The notes beneath the pieces were generated by a model that saw only the letters and a program-made list of their open reading frames with translations, made no database searches and was not told the origin of the DNA. Shown piece after piece: positions 52,788 to 61,046 of a DNA stretch of 64,000 bases. This stretch comes from Mucilaginibacter boryungensis (GTDB lineage: Bacteria > Bacteroidota > Bacteroidia > Sphingobacteriales > Sphingobacteriaceae). The DNA is taken from assembly GCF_015221995.1 (NCBI RefSeq), contig NZ_JADFFM010000001.1:434001-498000 (forward strand), written 5' to 3'. The position numbers and the translations under genes are program-made. Every line of letters begins with the position of its first letter. Within the stretch, counting starts at the first letter, position 1.

Positions 52788-52871
52788 TTACATTGTTAAC
52801 AGCGCAGCAACGGCAAAAATAGCAAGCAGGAATAAGTATTTAAATTCGAGGGTGTTTTTAAAAGTTTTCAT
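52788..52871 (-). CDS. Possible small membrane protein (27 aa)
   Basis: ATG (52871) to TAA (52788). It reads MKTFKNTLEFK, then a hydrophobic helix YLFLLAIFAVAALLTM. Basic residues before a helix and the MK start fit a real inner-membrane mini-protein, but length makes chance plausible. No homologue recognised. The rest of the 505-bp gap (52657-53161) is AT-rich, without further frames. Confidence 0.35.
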   Translation of the reverse strand: MKTFKNTLEFKYLFLLAIFAVAALLTM

Positions 52872-53161
52872 ATAGTAAAATGTTTAATAAATAGATATTT
52901 ATTGTTATTCAAATAATATTCCAAATGAGTGTAATTGTTTAAACAGCGTTTTAAGCTCTTTTGTCATTCCGATATTTAATAAGCGTGTACATTAATATAT
53001 ACAAATTGAATCAGGGTTGATATTTAAACCCTATCGCTCAGTCACATATTTTTTGGTTTTAGCATTATCTTCCCCATGTAATTATTTCATTAAGTTTTAG
53101 CCTAAAACCTAAATAATTACAATTTTTGTAGATTAGCTGAATTTACCGGGTCACGATTACT

Positions 53162-54448
53162 ATGAGCGAAAGAACAATACTGGTTTGGTTTAGGAACGAT
53201 TTGCGTATCGAGGACAATGAAATTTTGTTGGAAGCAACGCGCAAGGCTGATAAAGTGATACCGGTTTATTGTTTCGATCCATATTACTTCAAGGTTACTC
53301 CATCCGGTACTTTTAAAACAGGCAATTTTCGGGCTAAGTTTTTAATTGAATCGGTTCAGAACCTTCGCGAAAATTTGAGGGCGATGGGTTCGGAACTAAT
53401 AGTCCGTTTTGGCCCGCCGGCTGAAGTTATCCCTCAATTAGCCAATGAATACCAGGTTAACGAAGTTTATCATCACCGCGAAGTTGCATTTGAAGAAACC
53501 GGCATATCAGAACAGGTTGAGGCTGCACTTTGGAAAATAAAATTAAACCTGAAGCATTTTATTGGGCATACTTTATACCATAAGGAAGACCTGCCTTTTC
53601 CAATAAAAGATATCCCCGACAGTTTTGCCACTTTCCGGAAAAAGATAGAGCGCGATAGCTCGGTGCGGCACATAGTACCTGCACCAGAGCGCATTAACAC
53701 GCCGGCCATAACCGATGCCGGCGAAATACCAAACTTGAAGCAACTGGGTTTGGAAGAACCTATACCCGACCCACGCGACAATTTTCATTTTATAGGTGGC
53801 GAAACTGTTGCGCATGAACGCCTGCAAAAGTTTTTTGTGAATTTTGATTTTGCCCTGAACGGAAAAAACAACCGCAGCGCAACATCGGGCTCGCACCTTT
53901 CGCCCTGGTTGACGTTTGGCTGTATATCGCCACGGCAAGTGTATTGGGAGGCGGTTAAGCACGAACATCATACCAATCATTCATTGATCCTGGAACTACT
54001 GTGGCGTGATTACTTTCGCTTTATGTTCAAAAAATACGGCAACCAGTTTTTTAAGGCCGATGGTTTTAAAGATGAAGCACCCGCTGTCAGTGCCGATCAG
54101 CACGCATTGTTAGAGCAATGGAAAACCGGCAGCACTGGCGTGCCCTTTGTTGATGCCTGTATGCATGAGTTGAACGCCACGGGTTACATTAATAACTATT
54201 GCCGCCAAACTGTAGCAATATTTTTAGTACGCGAATTAAAAGTAGACTGGACTAAAGGTGCCGCATATTTTGAAGAGCAATTGATTGACTATTCACCGGC
54301 CAGTAACTGGGGCAATTGGGCCTTTATAGCCGGCGTAGGCAGCGACCCACGCGACAACAAATTTTTTAACAATACCAAGCCCGCTGCCGAACACGACCCC
54401 AAAGAAGAATTTATACAAACCTGGCTGCCCGATACTGTGGTGGTGTAA
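53162..54448 (+). CDS. DASH-type cryptochrome / photolyase
   Basis: 428 residues. An N-terminal photolyase antenna domain (LVWFRNDLRIEDNEILLEA) and the FAD-binding helical domain with LSPWLTFGCISPRQVYWE, ELLWRDYFRFMFKKYG, GVPFVDACMHELNATGYINNYCRQ and SPASNWGNWAFIAGVGSDPRDNKFFN are present; the last phrase is characteristic of the DASH class. DASH proteins repair cyclobutane dimers in single-stranded DNA and may act as light sensors. Convergent with the GH43 gene across 8 bp. Confidence 0.93.
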   Translation: MSERTILVWFRNDLRIEDNEILLEATRKADKVIPVYCFDPYYFKVTPSGTFKTGNFRAKFLIESVQNLRENLRAMGSELIVRFGPPAEVIPQLANEYQVNEVYHHREVAFEETGISEQVEAALWKIKLNLKHFIGHTLYHKEDLPFPIKDIPDSFATFRKKIERDSSVRHIVPAPERINTPAITDAGEIPNLKQLGLEEPIPDPRDNFHFIGGETVAHERLQKFFVNFDFALNGKNNRSATSGSHLSPWLTFGCISPRQVYWEAVKHEHHTNHSLILELLWRDYFRFMFKKYGNQFFKADGFKDEAPAVSADQHALLEQWKTGSTGVPFVDACMHELNATGYINNYCRQTVAIFLVRELKVDWTKGAAYFEEQLIDYSPASNWGNWAFIAGVGSDPRDNKFFNNTKPAAEHDPKEEFIQTWLPDTVVV

Positions 54449-54456
54449 GGCGCGCT

Positions 54457-56052
54457 TTATTTATTCCTGACAAGCGTTATATCATCCACATAACAAAAAG
54501 CGTTAGCGTTCCCATCAGGTATAAAGCCAATTTCCACCCGTCCTGCTTTTACCTGGACATCACCGATACTAATTGTTTGCCACATTGAATTTTCTCCCAC
54601 GATGCTTTGCTTAAACGTTTTACCCTTGCTTTCGGCATACATCAGTAACTGATTAAAACCGACGCTGTTTTTTACTTTAGCGGTAAGCGTATATATGCCA
54701 TCTTGCAAAGCTACATAAGGCGAGGACGAAATAACTTGCCAAACTTTGCGCTTAAAGTTTACTTTGTCGGTTATCTGCAGACTTTTTTCACCAATAACTA
54801 CTTTACGGTCATCCTCACTATTTACATGATTTAACACAATAGAATCAGGACTGCCAATGGCGATACCGTTTCCTGAAATAACGGTAGTTGTCCACCCTGT
54901 TAATTGCTGTTGCACAGGTTTCACAGGGCTGGGGATATTTTTACGGTCGGCTTCAAAGCTGCCGTTCTTCACGTAGTTATTATCTGTACCTACTTTCCAT
55001 TCACCTGTTTGGGCGTTTAGGTTCCATGAGCTAAGCGAATTGAAATAAGGCGCTTTCTCATCAAACGATAGGGGGCACCACTGGTTGTAACCCAAGCCGT
55101 TGCCGGCAAAGTCGGCCCAGCGGTCGCCGCAGTAGACCACAGTTTCCTGCTTGCTGCCTTTAATAGTGACAAAGAAGCCGGTTTGTGTTACGTGTGCGTA
55201 ATCATCAGCGCAACCATTCATCACTTGCATATTGTTAGCAGGAGTGTATGGCCCCTTTATATTATCCGCAACCAAATAATAAGCATACGAAGCATCCCAC
55301 CCATAAATGTTTGATGCGCACATATAATACCGGCCCTTGTACTTAAACATGCAATTCCCCTCGCGGCTTTCGCCCTGGAAAACTTTGGTGCAATCCAGCA
55401 GATCAACCTTGCCGTCCTTCACACCAATTTCCGAAACGTATATTTTATTACGGCCCTTCCCATACGAATATACAAGATATGATTTCCCGGTATCCTCATC
55501 GGTAAACACGGTTTGGTCGCCGGTATTGGTGGTGCCTATCATTGGTTCCATATTAATTTCCTGGTGCCGGATAAACGGCTCCGTGGGCGCATCGGCAGTG
55601 GCGATCATTACACGGCTGCCATGCTGTACAAACATGGCGTACTTGTTCAACTCTTTAATATAAGCCACTCCCAAGCGTCCTACCCATGTCCTTCGGCCCG
55701 ATTGGTTAACTTCTGCTTTAGTTAAAACATCACGTTCAAACTTCCAGTTCACCAGGTCGGTAGAACTGTAACAGGTTACCGATTCAAAGGTCGTTCCTTT
55801 TTGGGTTACATTCGGCGCTTCGTGATAACGCTCGGCTTCCAGGTAATGCACGCCGTACCAATAATACTTTGTCCCGCTACCGGCAGGATCAGCAAAACGG
55901 AATATCCCGCCGCCCTGACTGTAAATAGGCTGTCCATCAACAGTATTCCAGAAAATGTCGTTTTTAATATTTTGCGATTGTGCATTAATTGTGTAAGCAG
56001 CACATAGCAAGAAAAGGCATACGCTGCACAAGAAAAACTTTTTAAACATCAT
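54457..56052 (-). CDS. Exported GH43-family glycoside hydrolase with C-terminal carbohydrate-binding domain
   Basis: 531 residues from the ATG at 56052 (signal peptide FFLCSVCLFLLCAAYTINA). The five-bladed propeller of GH43-like enzymes is visible in repeated WYGVHYLEAERYHEAP, VTCYSSTDLVNWKFERDVL, YKGRYYMCASNIYGWDASYAY and DDYAHVTQTGFF segments. Residues 390-530 form a jelly-roll binding module (NYVKNGSFEADRKN, CYVDDITLV). GH43 acts on arabinan, xylan or galactan side chains; the exact sugar is unclear. The upstream sigma-factor gene is separated by 132 bp. Confidence 0.83.
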   Translation of the reverse strand: MMFKKFFLCSVCLFLLCAAYTINAQSQNIKNDIFWNTVDGQPIYSQGGGIFRFADPAGSGTKYYWYGVHYLEAERYHEAPNVTQKGTTFESVTCYSSTDLVNWKFERDVLTKAEVNQSGRRTWVGRLGVAYIKELNKYAMFVQHGSRVMIATADAPTEPFIRHQEINMEPMIGTTNTGDQTVFTDEDTGKSYLVYSYGKGRNKIYVSEIGVKDGKVDLLDCTKVFQGESREGNCMFKYKGRYYMCASNIYGWDASYAYYLVADNIKGPYTPANNMQVMNGCADDYAHVTQTGFFVTIKGSKQETVVYCGDRWADFAGNGLGYNQWCPLSFDEKAPYFNSLSSWNLNAQTGEWKVGTDNNYVKNGSFEADRKNIPSPVKPVQQQLTGWTTTVISGNGIAIGSPDSIVLNHVNSEDDRKVVIGEKSLQITDKVNFKRKVWQVISSSPYVALQDGIYTLTAKVKNSVGFNQLLMYAESKGKTFKQSIVGENSMWQTISIGDVQVKAGRVEIGFIPDGNANAFCYVDDITLVRNK

Positions 56053-56184
56053 AACAGGCAATTGGTACAATAAAAATGCGCTATTATTTAAATTCAGGCA
56101 TCCTGTACTGTTCTGTAAGGTGAAGATCGATCGGTTTGCTATAATCAAATCGAAAGATGTCTTCCCTCTTAACAACGGCCTAGT

Positions 56185-57441
56185 TTAAATATTGCCGTCA
56201 GAGGGTTTATCCAGACTTTTTATTTTATCACGTATCAATTGTTTTTCGGTTTGGGTTTTGGCTAAGGCATAAGCCCGTTCAAAATTGGCTACAGCCTGTT
56301 GGCGATCGGTATGAGTATAAAGTTCGCCCAGTAGTAAAAAGTAAAAGTGGTTGTTTTCCAGTTTTAGCTTTTCGGCTTCAATTATTGCCTGTTGCCAGCC
56401 ATTGGCCTTGTATAGGGCAAAAGTGCGGTTAAGTGCCACCGCGGGCGAGTAATTGACAAGCAATAGCTTATTATATAGTTGCAGTATTTCTTCCCATTTC
56501 TCGGGTTTGCTTTCTTTCATACAATGCCAGGCAGCAATCCGCGCCTCTAAATGGTACGAGCTTATTTCCGCGCCCTGTGCCGATAGGTTTAAAAAGTGCC
56601 AGCCCTGGTTTATTAAAATCGCATCCCATAAATCAGGGTTTTGTTCATCATATAAAATAAAATTGGGGCTGTTGGTTTTCCGGGCATCAAAGCGCGAGGC
56701 ATGGAAACACATCAGCGCCAGCAAAGCATTTGTTTTGGGCAGGTTGGTTTTTGAGTATTCGCTAAGCATTATGCCCAGGCGCAGGGCTTCCAGGCATAGG
56801 TCTTTCTGCAAGGTCTGGTTATTGGTTTTTGAATAATAACCCTCGCTAAACAGCAGGTATATAATGTGCAGCACACTATCCAGCCGGTTGTCTATTTCGC
56901 TTTCAGGCGGGAATTCCAGCTGCACATTTTCGGTGCGTAGTTTTTCCTTGGCCCTGAATAACCGTTTGTTAATGGTTTCCTTGTTGGATAAAAAAGCCTC
57001 GGCAATTTCATCAATCCCAAAACCGCAAAGTATACGCAGGGCCAGCCCAATTTGTGCTTCGCTGGCAATAAGAGGCGTGCACACAGCAAAAAGCATTTGC
57101 AGTTGACTGTCCTTGATGTTTTGGTAGGTGAAATCCAACTCGGCTGGTTCTTCGTATTCCTGTTGTTGCCGGCTTAACTGCGGCATTACCTTTTCGGTAT
57201 AAATTTTATTCCGCCTGAAATGCTGAAGCGTTTTTTGTTTGGCCACGGTATATAGCCAGGCTGCAGGATTAAGTGGGATACCTTTATGTGCCCAGGTTTC
57301 TGTAGCCACCAAAAAGGTATCCGTTACAATATCTTCGGCAATTTCAATGTGCTGCAAGCCATAAAGTTTACTAATTACCGCTACCATTTTGGTAAACTCC
57401 TGCTTAAATAAATATTTTAATGCTGCCTGGTGCTGATCCAT
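56185..57441 (-). CDS. ECF42-type sigma factor with long C-terminal extension
   Basis: 418 residues. Region 2 (FTKMVAVISKLYGLQHIEIAEDIVTDTF, PAAWLYTVAKQKTLQHFRRNK) and region 4 (LALRILCGFGIDEIAEAFLSNKETINKRLFRAKEKL) are followed by about 230 residues of TPR-like helices (DUF6596). That layout marks ECF42, in which the extension replaces an anti-sigma factor and is required for activity. Its partner in this class is a DGPF/YCII protein; one is encoded 47 bp upstream (57489-57839). Regulon and signal are unknown. Confidence 0.92.
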   Translation of the reverse strand: MDQHQAALKYLFKQEFTKMVAVISKLYGLQHIEIAEDIVTDTFLVATETWAHKGIPLNPAAWLYTVAKQKTLQHFRRNKIYTEKVMPQLSRQQQEYEEPAELDFTYQNIKDSQLQMLFAVCTPLIASEAQIGLALRILCGFGIDEIAEAFLSNKETINKRLFRAKEKLRTENVQLEFPPESEIDNRLDSVLHIIYLLFSEGYYSKTNNQTLQKDLCLEALRLGIMLSEYSKTNLPKTNALLALMCFHASRFDARKTNSPNFILYDEQNPDLWDAILINQGWHFLNLSAQGAEISSYHLEARIAAWHCMKESKPEKWEEILQLYNKLLLVNYSPAVALNRTFALYKANGWQQAIIEAEKLKLENNHFYFLLLGELYTHTDRQQAVANFERAYALAKTQTEKQLIRDKIKSLDKPSDGNI

Positions 57442-57488
57442 TATGCTAATTAACCCTGGCCGGTTTATTGGCCAGGGATATGAAATGT

Positions 57489-57839
57489 TTAATCTGCAAA
57501 TGCCGTTCTTATTTCCACACTGCCACCTTCATCAAAAGTCGGGCAGCCATGGGCCATAGTAATGGCCTCTTCCATAGTATCAGCTTTAATTACAATAAAC
57601 CCACCCAATATTTCCCTTATCTCTACAAAAGGGCCGTCGGTTACTATACCGCTGGCTTTTAATACATTGCCACCCGGTTTTAGATGAAGTCCATTGGCGG
57701 CTATTTTTCCCTGCGCAGCGATATTGCCTATCCAATCGTTCCATTTTTTGTTTATTTCCTTTTGCTTTTCCGGGCTGTGGTTTGAGGCCGGCTGGCGGAA
57801 TAAAAAAACGAACTCGTTGTTATTGCTTGATTGATTCAT
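57489..57839 (-). CDS. DGPF/YCII-family protein, sigma-factor partner
   Basis: 116 residues from the ATG at 57839. YCII-like fold: FVFLFRQP at the start, GKIAANGLHLKPGG, then the diagnostic VTDGPFVEIREILGG and EEAITMAHGCPTFDEGG. DGPF proteins are the constant neighbours of ECF42 sigma factors and are thought to sense or process a small metabolite. Middle gene of the CMD-DGPF-sigma series. Confidence 0.92.
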   Translation of the reverse strand: MNQSSNNNEFVFLFRQPASNHSPEKQKEINKKWNDWIGNIAAQGKIAANGLHLKPGGNVLKASGIVTDGPFVEIREILGGFIVIKADTMEEAITMAHGCPTFDEGGSVEIRTAFAD

Positions 57840-57897
57840 GATCGTTATTATTAATTGAGGTGTGAATTTAAATAATCCAGTTAAACTATGCTGTTTA

Positions 57898-58350
57898 TTA
57901 CGACTTAAATTGCCCCGGCTGATAACTGCCACCCGGCGTTTGGAAGGTAATATTAATGCGGTTGTAGCTATTGATAGTAATAACAGCCACAGTCAGGTCT
58001 ATTAACTCCTGTTCTGTAAATTCGGCGGCAGCGGTAGCGTAAACTTCATCACTAACATGAGTTTTGGTAACACCCTCGGCAAATGCTAATGCAGCCCGTT
58101 CACGATTTGTATATACGGTTCCCTCGCGCCAGGCATTCAGCATGTATAGGCGTTGTTCGGTTTCTCCGGCTGCACGCAGATCTTTCGAGTGCATGTCCAG
58201 GCAATATGAGCAGCCATTAATTTGTGATACCCTGAAATAAAGCAGGTGTAATAGTTTTTGTTCAACTGGTGATTTAGCCAGGTAAGCACCTAAACCATAC
58301 ATTGCTTTTAATGCATCTGGCCCTTTTTCAAAAAAATTAATTCGTTTCAT
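57898..58350 (-). CDS. Carboxymuconolactone decarboxylase (AhpD-like) family protein
   Basis: 150 residues with the AhpD-type redox site CSYCLDMHSKDLRAAGE (CxxC plus His) near residues 50-62. These proteins reduce peroxides or act in small redox circuits; decarboxylase activity is rare. It is the first gene of the leftward cluster that ends with the sigma factor; CMD proteins are also typical of ECF41 clusters. Divergent from the cysteine-rich gene at 58521. Confidence 0.92.
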   Translation of the reverse strand: MKRINFFEKGPDALKAMYGLGAYLAKSPVEQKLLHLLYFRVSQINGCSYCLDMHSKDLRAAGETEQRLYMLNAWREGTVYTNRERAALAFAEGVTKTHVSDEVYATAAAEFTEQELIDLTVAVITINSYNRINITFQTPGGSYQPGQFKS

Positions 58351-58520
58351 TTGTGTTAATGTTAAATGCCTGCCAACCGGCAGACGGGTTATAAATTTGT
58401 TTATACCTCAATAATGATCGGGGTGATGCGAATTGGACACATCAGCAGAAAAATTTTATTGATGAGAGAATAACCTTTAACTGATTTGCTTTTTCAGTAA
58501 TAATCAGGATATTTGATTTA

Positions 58521-58862
58521 ATGAAATTTGTAGCGGTTTTATTAATTGGTTGTATGCTTTTCCTTTCCTCGTTCCCGGGGACTGTGAATGCCGTACCTGT
58601 TACCGCTAAAATGGATTGTTGTAAAAAAGCCGGCGGTACATCTGCATGCCATCATAACCCGGCAAAAAACCGGGAAAGCGGATGTGAAAAGCCCGGCTGT
58701 GCTATGTTGTTTTCATGCAGTATTTGCGGTTTTATCCCTGCATCGCAGTTAAGAGTGCAGCACAACTTTTCATTACTCCTTAAGCAGCCAGTTGCTTTTT
58801 ATAAAATTGGTCATCTATCCGCTTATCATAAAGCCGACTGGAAACCACCGAAAGCCTGTTAA
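58521..58862 (+). CDS. Exported cysteine/histidine-rich protein (113 aa)
   Basis: A signal peptide (LLIGCMLFLSSFPGTVNA) is followed by a short mature domain with about eleven Cys and several His: MDCCKK, SACHHNPAKN, GCEKPGCAML, FSCSICGF and a terminal KAC. Such spacing suits metal binding or disulfide formation. I know no family. It is divergent from the CMD gene and 64 bp upstream of a second small Cys-rich gene, so the two could be functionally linked. Confidence 0.7.
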   Translation: MKFVAVLLIGCMLFLSSFPGTVNAVPVTAKMDCCKKAGGTSACHHNPAKNRESGCEKPGCAMLFSCSICGFIPASQLRVQHNFSLLLKQPVAFYKIGHLSAYHKADWKPPKAC

Positions 58863-58926
58863 ATAATTACCTGAACAACCTAAACCGGTTTAAATGAATA
58901 ATTATTTAACTTTTAAAAGAATCAAA

Positions 58927-59103
58927 ATGAAAAAGATAATGTTAAGCATGCTGGCGATAGCGTTCGCCGCAACTTCAGTAATGGCAAATGGTAATGCTCC
59001 TGTTAAAAAAGCAAAAGCAAAACAGGCAACTTGTACCAGTTGTCCAAAGGGACAAAAATGCACAAAGGAAAAATGTGCAGATCAGTCCAGTTGCTGTAAA
59101 TAA
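58927..59103 (+). CDS. Small exported cysteine-rich peptide (58 aa)
   Basis: 58 residues from the ATG at 58927. A signal peptide (SMLAIAFAATSVMA) precedes a basic, Ala/Lys-rich linker and the motif ATCTSCPKGQKCTKEKC followed by SSCCK, six Cys in 25 residues. It looks like a metallothionein-like or disulfide-knotted secreted peptide. An earlier in-frame ATG at 58894 would place a hydrophilic stretch before the signal peptide and is less likely. An intrinsic terminator follows 12 bp after the stop. Confidence 0.72.
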   Translation: MKKIMLSMLAIAFAATSVMANGNAPVKKAKAKQATCTSCPKGQKCTKEKCADQSSCCK

Positions 59104-59114
59104 GCAATTATAAG

Positions 59115-59146
59115 AAAGCCCCTTGCCGATTGGCGAGGGGCTTTTT
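59115..59146 (+). terminator. Terminator of the Cys-rich gene pair
   Basis: AAAGCCCCTTGCC (59115-59127) pairs with GGCGAGGGGCTTT (59132-59144) with one wobble, followed by TT. 12 bp past the stop of the 58-aa gene. Confidence 0.85.
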
Positions 59147-59285
59147 AATTAAACCCAATTATCTCATCCCCTTAATCTGGATAAGTACCAAAGGGTGTAA
59201 CATATCCGGTGTATTAACTGTCCAATAAAAGTTACAAATAAATTATAATAAATGCTGGTAATCAGCGTATCTTTATTATAAGATT

Positions 59286-59387
59286 ATGAACACGTTCGAA
59301 GAATTCACCGTAATTATTGGCTTGCTGGCCATCGCCTTTGAGGGGATCGGCTATGTGAAAAGCTATATCCATAAATTGCTGCACTAA
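59286..59387 (+). CDS. Small hydrophobic protein (33 aa) with its own terminator
   Basis: ATG at 59286 to TAA at 59385-59387. It reads MNTFEEFTVIIGLLAIAFEG, then IGYVKSYIHKLLH: an acidic start, a helix of about 15 hydrophobic residues and a basic end. The frame is placed between two terminators (59115-59146 and 59420-59442), which suggests an independent transcript. No homologue is recognised. This size is below normal gene-calling limits. Confidence 0.5.
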   Translation: MNTFEEFTVIIGLLAIAFEGIGYVKSYIHKLLH

Positions 59388-59419
59388 TTATTCAGCAAAA
59401 AGCTAACCTATGATATTTG

Positions 59420-59442
59420 AAGCGCCCTTAACAAAGGCGCTT
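59420..59442 (+). terminator. Terminator after the 33-aa ORF
   Basis: AAGCGCC (59420-59426) and GGCGCTT (59436-59442) form a 7-bp stem followed by TTTTTG-like U-tract (to about 59447). It starts 32 bp past the small ORF stop. Confidence 0.75.
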
Positions 59443-59485
59443 TTTGTTTGGAATAACTTTGAACCCTCCTTCAATCTAAAGTAAA

Positions 59486-59569
59486 TCTCTTCTGAGCAGT
59501 AGCGAAGAATTTTCGATGTGCATTGTTCCTCTGCTATTTTGTGATCCTTCGCTGACGCTCAGGATGACG
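59486..59569. repeat. Family C palindromic repeat
   Basis: The left arm 59486-59513 (TCTCTTCTGAGCAGTAGCGA...) and right arm 59541-59569 (...CTGACGCTCAGGATGACG) are imperfect reverse complements of about 28 bp. Related to 17274-17360. Located in the gap between the 33-aa ORF and metK. Confidence 0.75.
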
Positions 59570-59581
59570 CGAGTATATAAA

Positions 59582-59612
59582 AAAAGCGTCCTGATCAAAT
59601 CAAGACGCTTTT
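59582..59612 (-). terminator. Terminator of metK
   Basis: On the minus strand AAAAGCGTCTTGAT and ATCAGGACGCTTTT make a 14-bp stem with one G-U pair, a 3-nt tip and a U-run ahead. It is about 35 bp past the metK stop. Confidence 0.8.
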
Positions 59613-59615
59613 ATC

Positions 59616-59648
59616 TTTCGGACTTTCGGTCTTCCCGACTTTCGGGCT
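59616..59648. repeat. Family D word repeat touching the metK stop codon
   Basis: Words TTTCGGACTTTCGGTCTTCC and CGACTTTCGGGCT run up to and into the TAG stop of metK. The same words occur at 22984-23025. Confidence 0.6.
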
Positions 59649-60897
59649 ATAAGCCAAAAGCAGTTTTTACTTTATCTACATAGTCCAGTTTCTCCCAGGT
59701 AAACAGTTCTACTTCTTTTTGTATAGAGCTGCCATCGGGCCTGGTGAATGTTTTGGTTACAGTTTGGCTTGGTTTACCAAAGTGGCCATAAGCTGCGGTT
59801 TCGCTGTATATTGGGTTACGTAGTTTAAAGCGGGTTTCAATAGCGTAAGGGGTCATATTGAAAATGCTTTCTACTTTTTTAGCTATCTCGCCATCATTTA
59901 AACCAACTTTACCGGTACCATAAGTGTTTACGTAAATACCCATAGGCTGGGCAACACCAATAGCATAGCTTACCTGTACCAATACCTCGTTGCAAACACC
60001 TGCAGCTACCAGGTTTTTAGCAATGTGGCGGGTAGCGTAAGCAGCAGAACGGTCAACCTTTGATGGGTCTTTACCGCTGAAAGCACCACCACCGTGTGCG
60101 CCTTTACCACCATAGGTATCTACGATGATTTTACGGCCGGTTAAGCCGGTATCGCCATGCGGGCCACCAATAACAAATTTACCGGTTGGGTTAATGTGAT
60201 ATTTAATCTGATCGTTAAAGAAGTGGGCATATTTAGGATATTTAGCTTTTACGCGCGGGATAAGGATATTGATCAAATCATCGCTGATCTTTTTCAACAT
60301 AGCTTTCTCTTCATCAAAATCATCGTGCTGGGTTGAAATTACGATAGCATCAATACGGGTAGGCTGGTTGTTATCATCATATTCCAGCGTTACTTGCGAT
60401 TTTGCGTCTGGGCGAAGGTATTTTATCTCCTTCATTTCGCGACGGATAACAGCCAACTCCAATAATAAAGCGTGGGCAATATCCAAAGCCAGGGGCATAT
60501 AGTTGTCGGTTTCAACAGTAGCGTAACCAAACATCATACCCTGGTCGCCGGCACCTTGCTCTTCCTTGCTTTTGCGGTCGACACCCTGGTTAATATCCGG
60601 CGATTGCTCGTGAATAGCCGAAAGCACACCACAGCTGCTGCCATCAAACATGTATTCGCCTTTGGTATAACCAATTTTGTTGATCACATCACGGGCAATT
60701 TTTTGTACATCTAAATAAGCTTTTGATTTTACCTCGCCGGCTAAAATTACCTGGCCAGTAGTTACTAAAGTTTCGCAAGCTACTTTCGATTCGGCGTCGA
60801 AAGCTAAAAAGTTATCAATTAACGCGTCCGATATCTGGTCGGCAACTTTATCCGGGTGCCCTTCTGACACTGATTCTGATGTGAATAAATATGGCAT
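59647..60897 (-). CDS. metK: S-adenosylmethionine synthase
   Basis: 416 residues: [21 protein letters not shown] at the start, the [12 protein letters not shown] signature, [13 protein letters not shown] and [19 protein letters not shown]. It makes SAM from methionine and ATP. The Bacteroidota enzyme is about 30 residues longer than the E. coli one. Upstream (60973-61038) is a SAM-II riboswitch and a promoter; downstream a word repeat and terminator. Confidence 0.97.
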   Translation of the reverse strand: MPYLFTSESVSEGHPDKVADQISDALIDNFLAFDAESKVACETLVTTGQVILAGEVKSKAYLDVQKIARDVINKIGYTKGEYMFDGSSCGVLSAIHEQSPDINQGVDRKSKEEQGAGDQGMMFGYATVETDNYMPLALDIAHALLLELAVIRREMKEIKYLRPDAKSQVTLEYDDNNQPTRIDAIVISTQHDDFDEEKAMLKKISDDLINILIPRVKAKYPKYAHFFNDQIKYHINPTGKFVIGGPHGDTGLTGRKIIVDTYGGKGAHGGGAFSGKDPSKVDRSAAYATRHIAKNLVAAGVCNEVLVQVSYAIGVAQPMGIYVNTYGTGKVGLNDGEIAKKVESIFNMTPYAIETRFKLRNPIYSETAAYGHFGKPSQTVTKTFTRPDGSSIQKEVELFTWEKLDYVDKVKTAFGL

Positions 60898-60941
60898 AAG
60901 AATTATTTTTTAATTAAAATACAGGAAAGGGAAAGAGAAAA

Positions 60942-60949
60942 TGGATTGC
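60942..60949 (-). promoter_or_regulatory. Possible expression-platform segment of the metK riboswitch
   Basis: In the leader RNA this reads GCAATCCA and is an exact complement of the TGGATTGC inside the aptamer (60998-61005). Pairing of the two would break the SAM-binding pseudoknot, so it is a candidate alternative structure. Only complementarity is seen. Confidence 0.4.
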
Positions 60950-60972
60950 GCGCTTGCAAAAAAAGGAGCATT

Positions 60973-61038
60973 GGTTTTAGCACTTTTTTACGTGGTTGCA
61001 ATCCAGCCTATATATAATAGGCGTCAAATCAGTCCACT
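60973..61038 (-). promoter_or_regulatory. SAM-II riboswitch controlling metK
   Basis: Reading the minus strand, the aptamer shows the P1 left strand GTGG (61037-61034), the conserved CTGATTTG, then an inserted hairpin GCCTAT/ATAGGC, then GATTGCAA, P1 right strand CCAC, an A-rich linker GTAAAAAAG and TGCTAAAACC. The elements TGATTT, TTGCA, the A-rich strand and GCTAAA are the SAM-II core; TGG before ATTGC can pair with CCA after GCTAAAA to complete the pseudoknot. High SAM should shut down metK. The extra hairpin is unlike the classical alphaproteobacterial version. Confidence 0.88.
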
Positions 61039-61046
61039 TTCAAGCG

